A stretch of DNA of 54,861 bases from Actinomycetota bacterium (GCA_028697145.1 JAQVFR010000021.1:1-54861); one strand, 5' to 3'. Shown: positions 43,093 to 52,338, counted from the first letter of the stretch. Numbers and translations: made by a program. Notes: generated by a model not told the origin, from the sequence alone.

Positions 43093-43205
43093 GGGATGTC
43101 TCCCTGACCTCGCGAGCTTTTCCTTCCTATATATATTAAAGGTTCGCGGGCGATATGTGCTTGACGGGGTGGCGAGAACGGCCGCCCTTCCCTCATGCAG
43201 GTCCC

Positions 43206-44129
43206 ATGCATATAATCATGGCTATGGATATCAAGGAAGCGAACCTGGTCTTCCACGACGAGACCAGCCGCGAGTACGACAAGAAATGGGCCATACGCTT
43301 CGACGCGGACATGGCGGAGTTCGTGCTCTCCAAGTTCGAACTGGGATTGAGAGGACCTTTCCCGCGCGACGTGCGCATCATGGAGATAGGGTGCGGCACC
43401 GGATACGCCATGCTCAACCTGGGGCTGGCCGGGGTGCTGGACGAGGCCTGGGGATGCGACATCTCCCAGGGGATGCTGGACGTGTGCCGGGACAACGCGA
43501 AGGACCTCGGTATAAAGGTGCATCTGCAGCAGGCGGACGCTGAACATCTGCCTTACGAGGATGAATGCTTCGACCTTGTGATAGGCCATGCCGTCCTGCA
43601 CCACCTGCCCGACCTGGACGCGTCGTTCCGGGAGATACAGCGCGTGCTCAAGGCGGGCGGCAGGTGCGTGGTGGCGGGCGAGCCCACGGTGGTGGGGCAC
43701 CGCCTTGCCAGGGTGGCAAAAGCCATAGCTTCCTTCGCCATCAAGTGCTATGCACGCCTGGGTGGCAGGCTGGGCAAGAAGAGGATCACGCTGCGGCGCT
43801 ACGACGCCTCGGGATCGCCCGAGGACCACGAGCTGCAGGAGCTGGAATTCATGGTGGATATCCATAATTTCCGCCCGCGGCAGCTGTGCGATATGGCGCG
43901 CAGGGCGGGCTTCTCCATGGTGCGGTTCGAGTCCGAGGAGCTCATCTCCAGCTTTATCGGGTGGATGATACGCACGGTGGAGGGAAGCGTGAGCGAGGAG
44001 AACATCAGCGACCGCTGGCGCTGGGGGGCGTACAACACCTACAAGCGCGTCAGGAGATGGGACCAGAAGCTGTACCCATACCTGCCTCGCGGCTGGTTCT
44101 ACAACCTCATCGTCTACCTGGAGAAGTGA
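43206..44129 (+). CDS. Class I SAM-dependent methyltransferase
   Basis: This 307-residue enzyme has the SAM-binding motif IMEIGCGTGYAMLNLG, acidic end-of-strand-2 GCDIS, and motif III-like DLVIGHAVLHHLPDL, as in Methyltransf_11. The substrate is unknown; the C-terminal half (HNFRPRQLCDMARRAGF...) resembles methyltransferases of polyketide, quinone or polyprenyl-linked sugars. Three in-frame ATGs (43206, 43218, 43224) could be the start and none has a strong Shine-Dalgarno; the true start is probably one of these. The acyltransferase gene lies downstream. Confidence 0.83.
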   Translation: MHIIMAMDIKEANLVFHDETSREYDKKWAIRFDADMAEFVLSKFELGLRGPFPRDVRIMEIGCGTGYAMLNLGLAGVLDEAWGCDISQGMLDVCRDNAKDLGIKVHLQQADAEHLPYEDECFDLVIGHAVLHHLPDLDASFREIQRVLKAGGRCVVAGEPTVVGHRLARVAKAIASFAIKCYARLGGRLGKKRITLRRYDASGSPEDHELQELEFMVDIHNFRPRQLCDMARRAGFSMVRFESEELISSFIGWMIRTVEGSVSEENISDRWRWGAYNTYKRVRRWDQKLYPYLPRGWFYNLIVYLEK

Positions 44130-44265
44130 GGCCCGCTCGGTGGGATGCGGCCCGCGGGCGCGGGGGAACGTGATGGCGGGACAGGTGCCTCGGGGCCGGG
44201 CGGTATGCCGGATCGGATATCCAGGGTAAGCTTCGATACCCCCGTTTGCGGAACGGAAGGTGGTC

Positions 44266-45006
44266 ATGGACAACGGGACGACCGAAGCCCTGCGCGAGGT
44301 CGAGAAGGGGGCCGCGAGCGACGCGGGTCTGGAGCAGAGGCCACGCGGTTGGACCTGGCTGGTGCGCACCTACCGCTTCGTGCGCGAAAAGCGCATGTAC
44401 GGGCCCCGTTACTGGCGCTGGCTCTACCGCTTTATCCGTTTCAAGATACTGCACCCGCGCGTCAAGACGGAGGGGTTTATCTTCCTGCCTCGGCGCTACC
44501 AGGTGGTGGTGAAGAGGGGCGCCACCATCCGCATCGGGCGCTGGGTATGGATCGGGACCAACAATGCCCTGCGCTGTCATGAAGGGGAGCTATACGTCGG
44601 CGACAACACCATCTTCGGCACCGACAACACCGTGAACTGTTACGCCGGCGTGTACATAGGTCCGGAATGCCTGTTCGCCGACTCCGTGTATATCGTCGAC
44701 TTCGACCATAATTACTGGGACCCGGTCATCGCCATCCGCTCCCAGGGCATCACCAAGAAACCCGTTCGCCTCGAGGGGGATATCTGGGTGGGCGAGAAGA
44801 CCTCCATCCTGCGCGGCGTGACCGTGGGCAGGGGCTCGGTGATAGGCGCCATGAGCCTGGTGAACCGCGACGTCCCTCCCTACGCCGTGGTCGGGGGCGT
44901 TCCCGCCAGGGTGCTGGGGTGGAGGCCGCGGCCACTCGCGCCCGGGGGGGAAGGGGAGGCAGGGGAGGAGGAGAACCCTCTCGGTGAGGAATGCTACCCG
45001 CGGTGA
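44266..45006 (+). CDS. Hexapeptide (left-handed beta-helix) acyltransferase
   Basis: This 246-residue protein has repeated hexapeptide units (VVVKRGATIRIGRWVWIG, LYVGDNTIFG, GVYIGPECLFADSVYIVD, IWVGEKTSILRGVTVGRGSVIGA) and the typical C-terminal SLVNRDVPPYAVVGGVPARV ending. It should transfer an acetyl or acyl group from CoA to a sugar or small molecule. FDHNYWD contains the conserved His. A charged, low-complexity tail follows. ATG 44266 has GGAAGG six bases upstream. Confidence 0.9.
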   Translation: MDNGTTEALREVEKGAASDAGLEQRPRGWTWLVRTYRFVREKRMYGPRYWRWLYRFIRFKILHPRVKTEGFIFLPRRYQVVVKRGATIRIGRWVWIGTNNALRCHEGELYVGDNTIFGTDNTVNCYAGVYIGPECLFADSVYIVDFDHNYWDPVIAIRSQGITKKPVRLEGDIWVGEKTSILRGVTVGRGSVIGAMSLVNRDVPPYAVVGGVPARVLGWRPRPLAPGGEGEAGEEENPLGEECYPR

Positions 45007-45114
45007 GAGGACCCCGGATGGGAGATGCGCGCCGCGCCCCGGCCTCCCGGCGGAGTGCGGGCATCGGCCGACGGGTGCGAGGCACAGGGTTCCTGGCGAG
45101 AAGAGGAGGGCACG

Positions 45115-46128
45115 ATGAACACGAACGAAGGGCAGCCGGAGTTCGCTTATCCGGAGATACGGCGCGACGAGGTAACGGGGGTATGGTCCATCCTGGCGGT
45201 GGGACGCTCGCGCAGGCCCGGTGCCGTTCCCGGGCAGGTCGGCACCGGGCCATCCTGCCCCTTCTGCCCCGGCGGCGAATCCCTCACCCCGCCGGAGACG
45301 TGGGCAGCGGGAAGGGACGGCGGGCCGCCCGACTCCCCCGGTTGGAAAGTGCGGGCGGTGCCCAACCTCTACCCGGCCTTCATGCCTGAGGCGGGACCGC
45401 GGGGCTGGAGGCGCGGCGGCAGGGTCGGCCGCCCCGCACGCGGCGACCACGAGGTGATCGTGAACTCGCCCGATCACGAGCTTTCCCTGGGAGACATGGG
45501 CGCGGAGGCGGCGGCGCTCCTCGTGGATGCCTGGCTGCGGCGATACCGGCATTTCGCGTCGCGGGACGAGGTCAGGCAGGTGCAGATCATCATCAACCAC
45601 AAGAGAGAGGCCGGCGCCTCTCTCGACCACCCCCACACGCAGGTCTTCGTGCTGCCCATGGTCACGAGGACCATCGCGGACGAGCTGCGCGAGTTCCGCC
45701 GGGCGGGTGACCGCGGCTGCCCCCTCTGCCGGGCCGTCGAGGAGGCGCACGAGGATGGCAGGGTGGTGGCGGAGAACGGGGGCTGGACCGCCCTCGTCCC
45801 ATACGCGGCGCGCGCCCCCTTCGAGATGCGCTTCGTCCCCCGCCGCCACGGATCCGATTTCGGCTCCATCGGCGAAGACGGGCTCACGGCCATGGCCGAC
45901 ATCCTCGCCCGTTCACTGAAGTCCCTGTCCGACCTGCTGGGAAACCCCGCGTACAACCTCTGGGTGCACACCGCGCCGTGTGACGGCAAGGATCACGGCT
46001 ACTACCACTGGCACGTGGAGATGGTCCCGCGTATCATCGTCAGCGCCGGTTTCGAGATGGCGACGGGCATGCACCTCAACATCCTCGCTCCCGGGGAAGC
46101 GGCCCGCCAGCTGCGCGAGACGCTATAG
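45115..46128 (+). CDS. Galactose-1-phosphate uridylyltransferase-like protein (HIT superfamily)
   Basis: This 337-residue protein is related to GalT, which exchanges UMP or other NMPs between hexose 1-phosphates. The CPFC pair (Cys48/Cys51) matches the zinc site, the active-site motif is HPHTQ (His172, His174, Gln176), and a second HWHVEMVPR occurs near the C terminus. CPLC lies between the two halves. Length is typical. AAGAGGAGGG precedes the ATG. No galK or galE is nearby; the GT4 and GH57 genes on the opposite strand suggest alpha-glucan or sugar-phosphate metabolism. Confidence 0.9.
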   Translation: MNTNEGQPEFAYPEIRRDEVTGVWSILAVGRSRRPGAVPGQVGTGPSCPFCPGGESLTPPETWAAGRDGGPPDSPGWKVRAVPNLYPAFMPEAGPRGWRRGGRVGRPARGDHEVIVNSPDHELSLGDMGAEAAALLVDAWLRRYRHFASRDEVRQVQIIINHKREAGASLDHPHTQVFVLPMVTRTIADELREFRRAGDRGCPLCRAVEEAHEDGRVVAENGGWTALVPYAARAPFEMRFVPRRHGSDFGSIGEDGLTAMADILARSLKSLSDLLGNPAYNLWVHTAPCDGKDHGYYHWHVEMVPRIIVSAGFEMATGMHLNILAPGEAARQLRETL

Positions 46129-46199
46129 CGGGCACGCGAGTCCGGGCTCGTATGGCGGTGGATTGACGCGCATGAACCCATGCGGCCGCCTCTGCGCCG

Positions 46200-47618
46200 T
46201 CACTCCGCCGTTCCCGCCCCTTCACCGGCCTGACGGTGGAAATCCAGGTAGGCGCGGAGGGCGAAGCAGGCGGCGGTGGGGGTGGTGTACGCGGGGATCC
46301 CGGCGGCATGCAGCTTGGCCATGTGGGTGGAGGTGAAGGCGCTGGGGAAGAGCACCGACACCAGCGGTTTGGAGATGACGCTGCGGGCCTCCAGCATCTC
46401 GTCGGTGATGGCGGCGATGAGGCCTATGTCGCCGTCGCGGGAGGCGGGCGCGGTGCCCACGGTTATCATCACGTCCACCGTGGGGTCCCCGTCCAGTATC
46501 CTGAGGGCCTTGAGGTAATTGCCCGGGATGACGGCGCCGAAGCCCAGGTCCACGGGGTTGGAGAAAGAGGTGCCCTCCGCGGGAAGGAAGCCCGCGAGCT
46601 CCTCGCGGGTCTCGTCACGGAGCGACGCCAGCTCCAGGCCATGCCACTCAACCGCGTCGGCGCAGTTCACCGCGAGGCCCCCGGGAGCGCTGACGATGGC
46701 CACCCTTCCGCCCGCGCAGGGCGGCAGGTGATAGAGGGCGGTGGCGCAGTCGAGCATCTCCGCGAGGTCGTGCACGAGGATCATCCCCGCCTGGCGCGCC
46801 GCTCCCGCTAAGACCTCGGCGCTGCCCCCCATGGCCGCGGTGTGGCTGGCGGCCGCACTGCTCCCCGATGCCGTCAGCCCGGACTTGAACACGATCAGGG
46901 GTTTCCGCCCCCTGATCTTCACGGCCTTGTCCAGGAAACGGCGGGCGTCCCTTACTTCCTCGAGGTAGGCCAGGATGATGCCGGTGTGGTCGTCTTCGGC
47001 CAGGTATGCGAGGTAGTCCGAGCAGTTGAGGTCGAGCTCGTTGCCGCTGGAGACGATCTTGTCGAAGTAGAGGCCGCGCTCCAGGGCGGTCACGTAGGTG
47101 ATACTGGAGAGGCTGCCGCTCTGGGATATCATGCTCGCGCGGCCCGGCGTCGGGAACATTCCCGCGAAAAGCGCGGTTTTTCCCCGCGACGAGAAGATAC
47201 CCATGCAGTTCGGGCCGACCAGCCTCAGGCCGCTACCGCGCCGCGCCTGCATGATCTCCAGCTCCAGGCGGCGGCCCTCCTCCCTTCCCGTCTCCGAGAA
47301 GCCCGCGGTGTTGATGACGCACACCCCCACCCCCGAGGCGGCGCACTCACGCACCAGCCCCGGCACCGCGGCGGGGGGGACGGCGAGTATCACCAGGTCC
47401 AGGCCCTCCGGGACCGAGCCGATATCGGGATAGCAGCGCAGGCCCATGATCTCGCCGTGACGTGGGTTTACGGGATAGAGCCTCCCCTCGAAACCCATAT
47501 CCTGAAAGGCGCGGAGAAAGAGGGTGCCGGGGTTGTCCATGCGTTCGGAGACGCCCACGATGGCCGCTGACGCGGGATGGAAAACGCGGTCGAGGCTACG
47601 CTTGAGATCCGGATCCAC
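46200..47618 (-). CDS. NDP-forming acyl-CoA synthetase alpha subunit-type protein
   Basis: This 472-residue protein has an N-terminal CoA-binding Rossmann domain (PASAAIVGVSERMDNPG, LVILAVPPAAVPGLVREC) and two ligase-CoA domains with LVGPNCMGIFS, SQSGSLSS and SHTAAMGGS; the last contains the phospho-accepting His. Such subunits convert acyl-CoA plus ADP to acid plus ATP. The ATP-grasp beta subunit is not encoded next to it, so it must be elsewhere or this is a variant. The GTG at 47618 is preferred; an earlier GTG at 47675 would add 19 residues. Confidence 0.86.
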   Translation of the reverse strand: MDPDLKRSLDRVFHPASAAIVGVSERMDNPGTLFLRAFQDMGFEGRLYPVNPRHGEIMGLRCYPDIGSVPEGLDLVILAVPPAAVPGLVRECAASGVGVCVINTAGFSETGREEGRRLELEIMQARRGSGLRLVGPNCMGIFSSRGKTALFAGMFPTPGRASMISQSGSLSSITYVTALERGLYFDKIVSSGNELDLNCSDYLAYLAEDDHTGIILAYLEEVRDARRFLDKAVKIRGRKPLIVFKSGLTASGSSAAASHTAAMGGSAEVLAGAARQAGMILVHDLAEMLDCATALYHLPPCAGGRVAIVSAPGGLAVNCADAVEWHGLELASLRDETREELAGFLPAEGTSFSNPVDLGFGAVIPGNYLKALRILDGDPTVDVMITVGTAPASRDGDIGLIAAITDEMLEARSVISKPLVSVLFPSAFTSTHMAKLHAAGIPAYTTPTAACFALRAYLDFHRQAGEGAGTAE

Positions 47619-47757
47619 TCTCTCACATCCCAATGTATACGCATCAGGCCATGACACCCTGAAGCGCCGAGGCACTGGACGCCGCCGCGCCGAAGCCGGC
47701 GCTGTCGCCTACGCGATGCAGGCTATCGAATGATGGAACTCCCAACCGTTTTCTGCG

Positions 47758-49002
47758 CTAGCTTCCTTCGGCGCGCTGTGGGATAGGCGGGCACACGCTG
47801 AGTACGCGGGGACGGTATTCGTACTCCTTTATGGAACGCTGGTAAACGTCCATGGTATGGCGGGCGATACGCCCCCAGTTGTACTTCTCGCCGATGAACT
47901 TCTGCGCGTCGCTGGTGAGGCGCTGCGCCAGGCCCTCGTCACGCAGCACCCTGATCATCGCCTGTGCCAGCGATTCCGGGTTGCCGGGCTTGAAGCACAG
48001 GCCGGTCTCCTCGTGTACCACGATCTCCTTGAGGCCGCCGGTATCCGCCACGATCACCGGACATCCTGCCACCATGGCCTCGAGCACCACCATGCCGAAG
48101 GGCTCGTAGATGCTGGGGACAACGGTGATGTCGGCACATTTGTAGAACATGGGCAGCTTCTCCGCGTCCACGAAGCCGAGGAGCTTGATCTTCTCGCCCA
48201 GGCCGAACTCATCTATCATCACCTGCAGGGCCCTGACATGGGCCCCCGTGCCTGCCACCAGGAAGCGCAGGTCCGGAAATTCCTGCAGCACCCGGGGCAT
48301 GGCCTCGATGACCGTCTGCACCCCCTTCTCGTAGACCAGGCGTCCCACGAAGAAGATCATGCGCGAGTCGGGTTCGACGAACTGCCTGCGGATGCGCTCC
48401 GTGTCGGCGTCGCTGCGGAAGAGCTCGTATTCTATGCCGTTGGGGATGACGGTGATCTTGTCGCCGGGTAGCTCGAAGATGCGCGCCACCTCGTCCCGCA
48501 TGTAGTTGCTGCAGGTTATGGTGCGTACGCTCTCGAAAGTCAGCCACCATTCTATCTGGTGGATTATGCGCGACATGCCCTCGGGGATGTATCCCTGGTG
48601 CCGGCCGTATTCCGTGGCATGGATGGTGGCCACCAGCGGGATGCGGTAGGCGTGTTTGAGGGAGATGGCCGCATGCGCCACAAGCCAGTCGTGGGCGTGC
48701 AGCACGTGTACCTTGCCTATCCTCTCGTTGATGAGGGGGATCGCCCGCTCCAGCAGAGCCACGTTGAACTGCAGGGTCCAGGGGACCCATTCCTCCTGGG
48801 GTATCTCGGGGGCGTAAAGGGGGACGCGGTGGATCTGAACGCCCTCCGCGACCTCGAAGTCAGGGGCGTCGGGGGCGTCCTTGGTCACCACGTGTATGTT
48901 TATCCCCGCCCGGGCAAGGTTAACGGCCAGCTGATGCACATGGGTGCCGAGGCCGCCGATGATCCTGGGCGGGTATTCCCAGGAGAGGATCACGACGTTC
49001 AT
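47758..49002 (-). CDS. GT4-family glycosyltransferase (glycogen synthase-like)
   Basis: This 414-residue GT-B enzyme uses a nucleotide sugar (probably ADP- or UDP-glucose). It has the N-terminal GGLGTHVHQLAVNLA loop, HAHDWLVAHAA, and the C-terminal donor site FVGRLVYEKGVQ plus VPSIYEPFGMVVLEAM with the E-x7-E pattern. The fold and neighbour resemble maltose-1-phosphate synthase or glycogen synthase partners of GH57 branching enzymes. The ATG at 49002 has ACGGGG upstream. A 244-nt gap with the 40-nt repeat separates it from the branching enzyme gene. Confidence 0.9.
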   Translation of the reverse strand: MNVVILSWEYPPRIIGGLGTHVHQLAVNLARAGINIHVVTKDAPDAPDFEVAEGVQIHRVPLYAPEIPQEEWVPWTLQFNVALLERAIPLINERIGKVHVLHAHDWLVAHAAISLKHAYRIPLVATIHATEYGRHQGYIPEGMSRIIHQIEWWLTFESVRTITCSNYMRDEVARIFELPGDKITVIPNGIEYELFRSDADTERIRRQFVEPDSRMIFFVGRLVYEKGVQTVIEAMPRVLQEFPDLRFLVAGTGAHVRALQVMIDEFGLGEKIKLLGFVDAEKLPMFYKCADITVVPSIYEPFGMVVLEAMVAGCPVIVADTGGLKEIVVHEETGLCFKPGNPESLAQAMIRVLRDEGLAQRLTSDAQKFIGEKYNWGRIARHTMDVYQRSIKEYEYRPRVLSVCPPIPQRAEGS

Positions 49003-49190
49003 TATCAACCCCGTTCTCGCGCAGCGCGGCGATGCCGGACGATCGCCGCGTGTCTGTTTCTTATGACATCCCTAAAGGCAACGACAAGCACAAATATTCT
49101 ATAGAAACGGGCCATATATATCAACCAACACTTGATAGTCTGCATCAAGAGAGCCAGGTTTCCGCATCCTGCGCGGATCACCGAATGGAC

Positions 49191-49230
49191 CAGGTCTTGT
49201 TTTCTGCATACCGCGGTATGTTGCCTGTTG
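49191..49230 (-). repeat. 40-nt dispersed palindromic repeat, copy 2
   Basis: This is the reverse complement of 83-122 with one mismatch, centred on the same palindrome CATACCGCGGTATG. It lies in the gap between the GH57 and GT4 genes and ends 17 nt from the GH57 stop codon. Beyond the core, similarity decays apart from a shared ACCGAATG on the outer side. Confidence 0.75.
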
Positions 49231-49246
49231 GGCAGACGGGTGCGTG

Positions 49247-50782
49247 TCAATCCCAGTAGCGCGGGGTAAGCCAGGGGAAGAGGTTGTCCGTGTCCTCGAG
49301 GGAGGCAAGGGAGGCGGTATCGATCTCCCCGCGGTCCAGCATGCCCGTCACGGCGAGGAAACGGGAACGGTGGGAGCTGAAACGGTCGCGGGCATAGCCG
49401 GCGGCCTCCCCCCTGGTGATCATGAACGTCCAGTCACTGGACTCCATGAGCAACAGCTCGCGCGCCGCCTGGGTCAGTGCGCGCTTTGCCACCTCGTCTC
49501 CGCGACCGGTCTCGATGTGGCGAAGGCAGGCTTCCTCGGCGAGGTGCGTCTCGCGCCATATATCCGCCGTACCCGCGTTCACCCAGGTGGAAAAGGTGCC
49601 GTCCGCGTTCCAGGCGGTCATGGCGGGGGAGATCACCGTCGGTTCTCCGGACAGGGCCCGGGCGGCTACGGGCCCCGGTAGAGAGGACTTGTCGCCCAGC
49701 TCTGACAGGACCCCCCGCAGCCACAGCGGGCCTTCGCGCCACCAGTGTCCGAGCAGCTCGGTGTCGTAGGCGGCGAGTACGAGGCCGGCAGCGCCGCCCA
49801 GGGTCCCCGCGGCGGCTATCTCCTCGCCACGGCGGGATAACCTGGCCGCGAAATTCCTCGCATCTTCATCCGCGCGCGCCGCGGCGCGGGCGGGGTGATA
49901 GATGTCCTTTTCGTCCAGGGGAGTGTTCTGCGAGGTGATCCTCCAGTACTGGAAACCCCACCCGTCGTAATCGCGCTTGGAGAACTCCCGGTAGTCGTGG
50001 CCGCAGGGATATCCCCGCATGGTCCATACGAGATCGTGGGCGAGCCTGTCGCGAAGGAGGGCGACGAGGGGAGTCGAGCCGAGCCGGCGCGGCTCCCAGG
50101 TGGAGGCGTTCTCGCTTGCCCCGCCCGCGGCGCTGAAGTCCAGGACGGCGTAGGAGAGAGGAGGGGAGAAACGCTCCAGGACCCCGTCCAGGTCGGGGGA
50201 ATAGGAGCACTCCGGGAGCCAGAAGCCCCGCGGCTCGCGCCCGAAACAGCGGCGGTAGCTCTCCAGGCCTATCTCGATCTGCGCTTTCACGCTGCGCTCG
50301 TCGCCCAGGGAAGGGAGGTGGGCATGGGTGGCCGCACTTGCCAGGACCTCTATCACGCCGGCGTCCATCGCTTCCGCGAGCACCCCCATCATCCTGCCCC
50401 GGTAGCGGTCCTCGAAGTCCGCCAGCAGGCCGCGGTAGAGGTCGCCGAAAAAGGCGGCCAGGTTCTTTCTCGGCCCGTCCCCCATGGCCTCGAGGCGTTC
50501 CATCTCCCGCTCCGTGTGACCTATCTTGTTCCTGAGATACCAGTCCAGCCGTTCCTCCATGTACTCGTCCTGGAGCTGTTCCGCCAGCACCGGCGTCATG
50601 GTGAGGGAGAGTCTCCCAGGGAGGGTACCAGCCGACAGGTCCTCGATTATCCTCCAGATGGGAAGATAGCTCTCCGCCCATGCTTCCAGGAGCCACTCCT
50701 CGCCAACGGGCCAGTCTCCGTTGCGGCGGACATACGGCATGTGGGTGTGCAGCAGGATGGCGATGTCGGCTGAGGCCATCAT
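49247..50782 (-). CDS. GH57 1,4-alpha-glucan branching enzyme-type glycosidase
   Basis: This 511-residue enzyme of glycoside hydrolase family 57 introduces alpha-1,6 branches into alpha-glucan. Catalytic candidates are the nucleophile Glu191 in GFWLPECSYSP and acid/base Asp340 in LAAYDTELLGHWW. HTHMPYVRR at the N terminus and the C-terminal helical DUF1957 region, with SPAMTAWNADGTFSTWVN and SSDWTFMI, match bacterial branching enzymes. The start overlaps the upstream methyltransferase stop by 4 nt. With the GT4 synthase it forms a glycogen-type module. Confidence 0.93.
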   Translation of the reverse strand: MMASADIAILLHTHMPYVRRNGDWPVGEEWLLEAWAESYLPIWRIIEDLSAGTLPGRLSLTMTPVLAEQLQDEYMEERLDWYLRNKIGHTEREMERLEAMGDGPRKNLAAFFGDLYRGLLADFEDRYRGRMMGVLAEAMDAGVIEVLASAATHAHLPSLGDERSVKAQIEIGLESYRRCFGREPRGFWLPECSYSPDLDGVLERFSPPLSYAVLDFSAAGGASENASTWEPRRLGSTPLVALLRDRLAHDLVWTMRGYPCGHDYREFSKRDYDGWGFQYWRITSQNTPLDEKDIYHPARAAARADEDARNFAARLSRRGEEIAAAGTLGGAAGLVLAAYDTELLGHWWREGPLWLRGVLSELGDKSSLPGPVAARALSGEPTVISPAMTAWNADGTFSTWVNAGTADIWRETHLAEEACLRHIETGRGDEVAKRALTQAARELLLMESSDWTFMITRGEAAGYARDRFSSHRSRFLAVTGMLDRGEIDTASLASLEDTDNLFPWLTPRYWD

Positions 50783-51588
50783 CCCCCTCCCCGTTCTCCT
50801 CCGGCGGAGCTCTTCCTGCCGATGGCGATGAAGTCGACCGCCTCGTGGAATCCGCTGTCGCGCAGGCGAAAATCTCGTGTCCGGATGGAGGGGATGAAGA
50901 GGGGCCGGTAGAACAGCCGCTCCAGTCGCGGCGGCATGTCCAGGCAGAACTGGGAGAAGTTGCGCCCGGACAGGATATCGTGCAGGCGCAGTTTGCGGGC
51001 GTGGAAAACGCCGAGCATGTTCACGCCGGCGTAGAACGAACGCATGAAGTCCGCGAGCTGGCGCGCGTCGTATTCGATGATGTGAAAGGGATTGAGCGGC
51101 TCATCCCGTCCGGGTGAGATGAGCAGCCGGTTGGGGGTGGTGATGACGCAGAGGCCGCCGGGCGCCAGCACCCGTCGCGCCTCCCTCATGAAAACCTCGG
51201 GGTGGTGCAGGTGCTCTATCACCTGGAGGGAACAGACAAGGTCGAACGACGAGTCCTCCAGTCCGAGGTCGTACAGGTCGGAGTACACGAAGCGCAGGTT
51301 CGGGCGCCGGTATGTCCTGCGCGCGTGGTATATGGCCTCCGGGGCCAGGTCAACGCCCACCGCGAGGCCGGCGCGGGTGGCCAGCAGGTCGGTGCCGTAA
51401 CCCTCACCGCTGCCCAGGTCCAGGACCCTGCGGCCGGGGGCGAACTCGAGCAGGTACTCGTAGGCGACGAGGTGCCTCTGGAACCAGTAGTTCTCGTCCC
51501 GGATGCCGGGAAGCGTCCTCTCCCCGGTGAGGATGAGGTCCGGGTAGGAGTCCTGCGGAAGGTCGGATGTGTCGATGTCTTCTCTCAC
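50779..51588 (-). CDS. Class I SAM-dependent methyltransferase
   Basis: This 269-residue protein has motif I VLDLGSGEGYGTDLL, acidic VGVDLAPEAI and DLVCSLQVIEHLHHPEVFM, typical of Methyltransf_11/23 enzymes; substrate unknown. The GTG at 51588 is chosen because GGAG lies six bases upstream and homology starts just after it; the open frame extends to 51690 without support. It is part of a minus-strand run of closely packed genes (53661 to 49247) containing an FAD enzyme, an isochorismatase-like hydrolase and a small membrane protein. Confidence 0.85.
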   Translation of the reverse strand: MREDIDTSDLPQDSYPDLILTGERTLPGIRDENYWFQRHLVAYEYLLEFAPGRRVLDLGSGEGYGTDLLATRAGLAVGVDLAPEAIYHARRTYRRPNLRFVYSDLYDLGLEDSSFDLVCSLQVIEHLHHPEVFMREARRVLAPGGLCVITTPNRLLISPGRDEPLNPFHIIEYDARQLADFMRSFYAGVNMLGVFHARKLRLHDILSGRNFSQFCLDMPPRLERLFYRPLFIPSIRTRDFRLRDSGFHEAVDFIAIGRKSSAGGERGGG

Positions 51589-51601
51589 GGGCAGCTCCGT
51601 C

Positions 51602-51766
51602 TCAGGGCATTGTGGGCATGGGCATGGAAAGCCAGGACAGGCTGGCGGCAACGACCACGGCCCCCGCGGTAACAAGGTAGAAATTGGCAAAGCTCCAGCC
51701 CAGGCCCATGAGCACCAGGCCCAGGAGACCTCCGCTGGCCGTGTAATAAAGGCGCTTTCTTCTCAT
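51602..51766 (-). CDS. 54-residue membrane protein
   Basis: This tiny gene starts with an ATG overlapping the TGA of the isochorismatase-like gene (ATGA) and ends 13 nt before the methyltransferase start, so it fills the gap exactly. The protein begins MRRKRLYYTAS and has two closely spaced hydrophobic segments (about residues 12-28 and 30-46) with a short tail. No family is recognised. Translational coupling and position are the main support. Confidence 0.55.
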   Translation of the reverse strand: MRRKRLYYTASGGLLGLVLMGLGWSFANFYLVTAGAVVVAASLSWLSMPMPTMP

Positions 51767-52320
51767 TTCACAAGATCCAGTACCTTTTTGAACTCCTCTC
51801 CGTCCGCCCGGCAGGTCACCTCGTAGATGAGGGACTCCGAGGTAGTGACGACCGCTCCCTCGCTGCGCATCCTCGCCAGGGCCGTCTCGTGGTCCTCGCG
51901 CTTGCGCGTGCCCGTCCCGTCCGCCACGACTTGTACCCGGAAGCCGCGGTGGAGGGCGTCGTGTACCGTCTGGCATACGCAGATATGCGTCTCTATGCCG
52001 GTTACCAGCAGGCGGTTTCTCCCCGTTGCGGCGAGCGCGTCCGCGAACTCGGGAACCCCGAAACAGCTGAAGATACGCTTGATGACGGGGTCGTATTCCG
52101 TCAAGGCCTCCTTGACCTCCTCCACACTATAGCCAAGCCCCTGGGGATAGTGCTCCGTGAGAACCACCGGTATCCCGAAGATGGCGGCGAATCTGAGCAG
52201 CCGGGTGATGGTCGAGACCACCTCTTCGCGGTTGTGGATCATCTTGACCAGCTTCTCCTGGGGGTCGATGACCACCAGCACGCTGTCGTCGGCGTTGGCT
52301 AGGGAAGGGTGCCTGTTCAT
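51763..52320 (-). CDS. Isochorismatase-family cysteine hydrolase
   Basis: This 185-residue hydrolase has the catalytic triad expected of the family: Asp19 in VVIDPQ, Lys81 (VIKRIFSCF) and Cys114 in GIETHICV. Relatives hydrolyse isochorismate, nicotinamide, carbamates or similar amides; no specific substrate can be named. AAAGGA precedes the ATG. It lies 18 nt after the upstream FAD-dependent oxidoreductase and is coupled to the 54-residue gene. Confidence 0.9.
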   Translation of the reverse strand: MNRHPSLANADDSVLVVIDPQEKLVKMIHNREEVVSTITRLLRFAAIFGIPVVLTEHYPQGLGYSVEEVKEALTEYDPVIKRIFSCFGVPEFADALAATGRNRLLVTGIETHICVCQTVHDALHRGFRVQVVADGTGTRKREDHETALARMRSEGAVVTTSESLIYEVTCRADGEEFKKVLDLVK

Positions 52321-52338
52321 GCTCGTTCCTTTCCGGTC

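Noticed and set aside
15897-43168. Similar 14-mers ATGTGCTT[AG]ACGGG at 15897 and 43155 as a shared motif
   Set aside because: Matches of this length with one mismatch are expected by chance in a window of this size.
43211-43216. TATAAT immediately before a methyltransferase ATG
   Set aside because: It lies between candidate start codons, so it cannot be the promoter of this gene; no matching -35.
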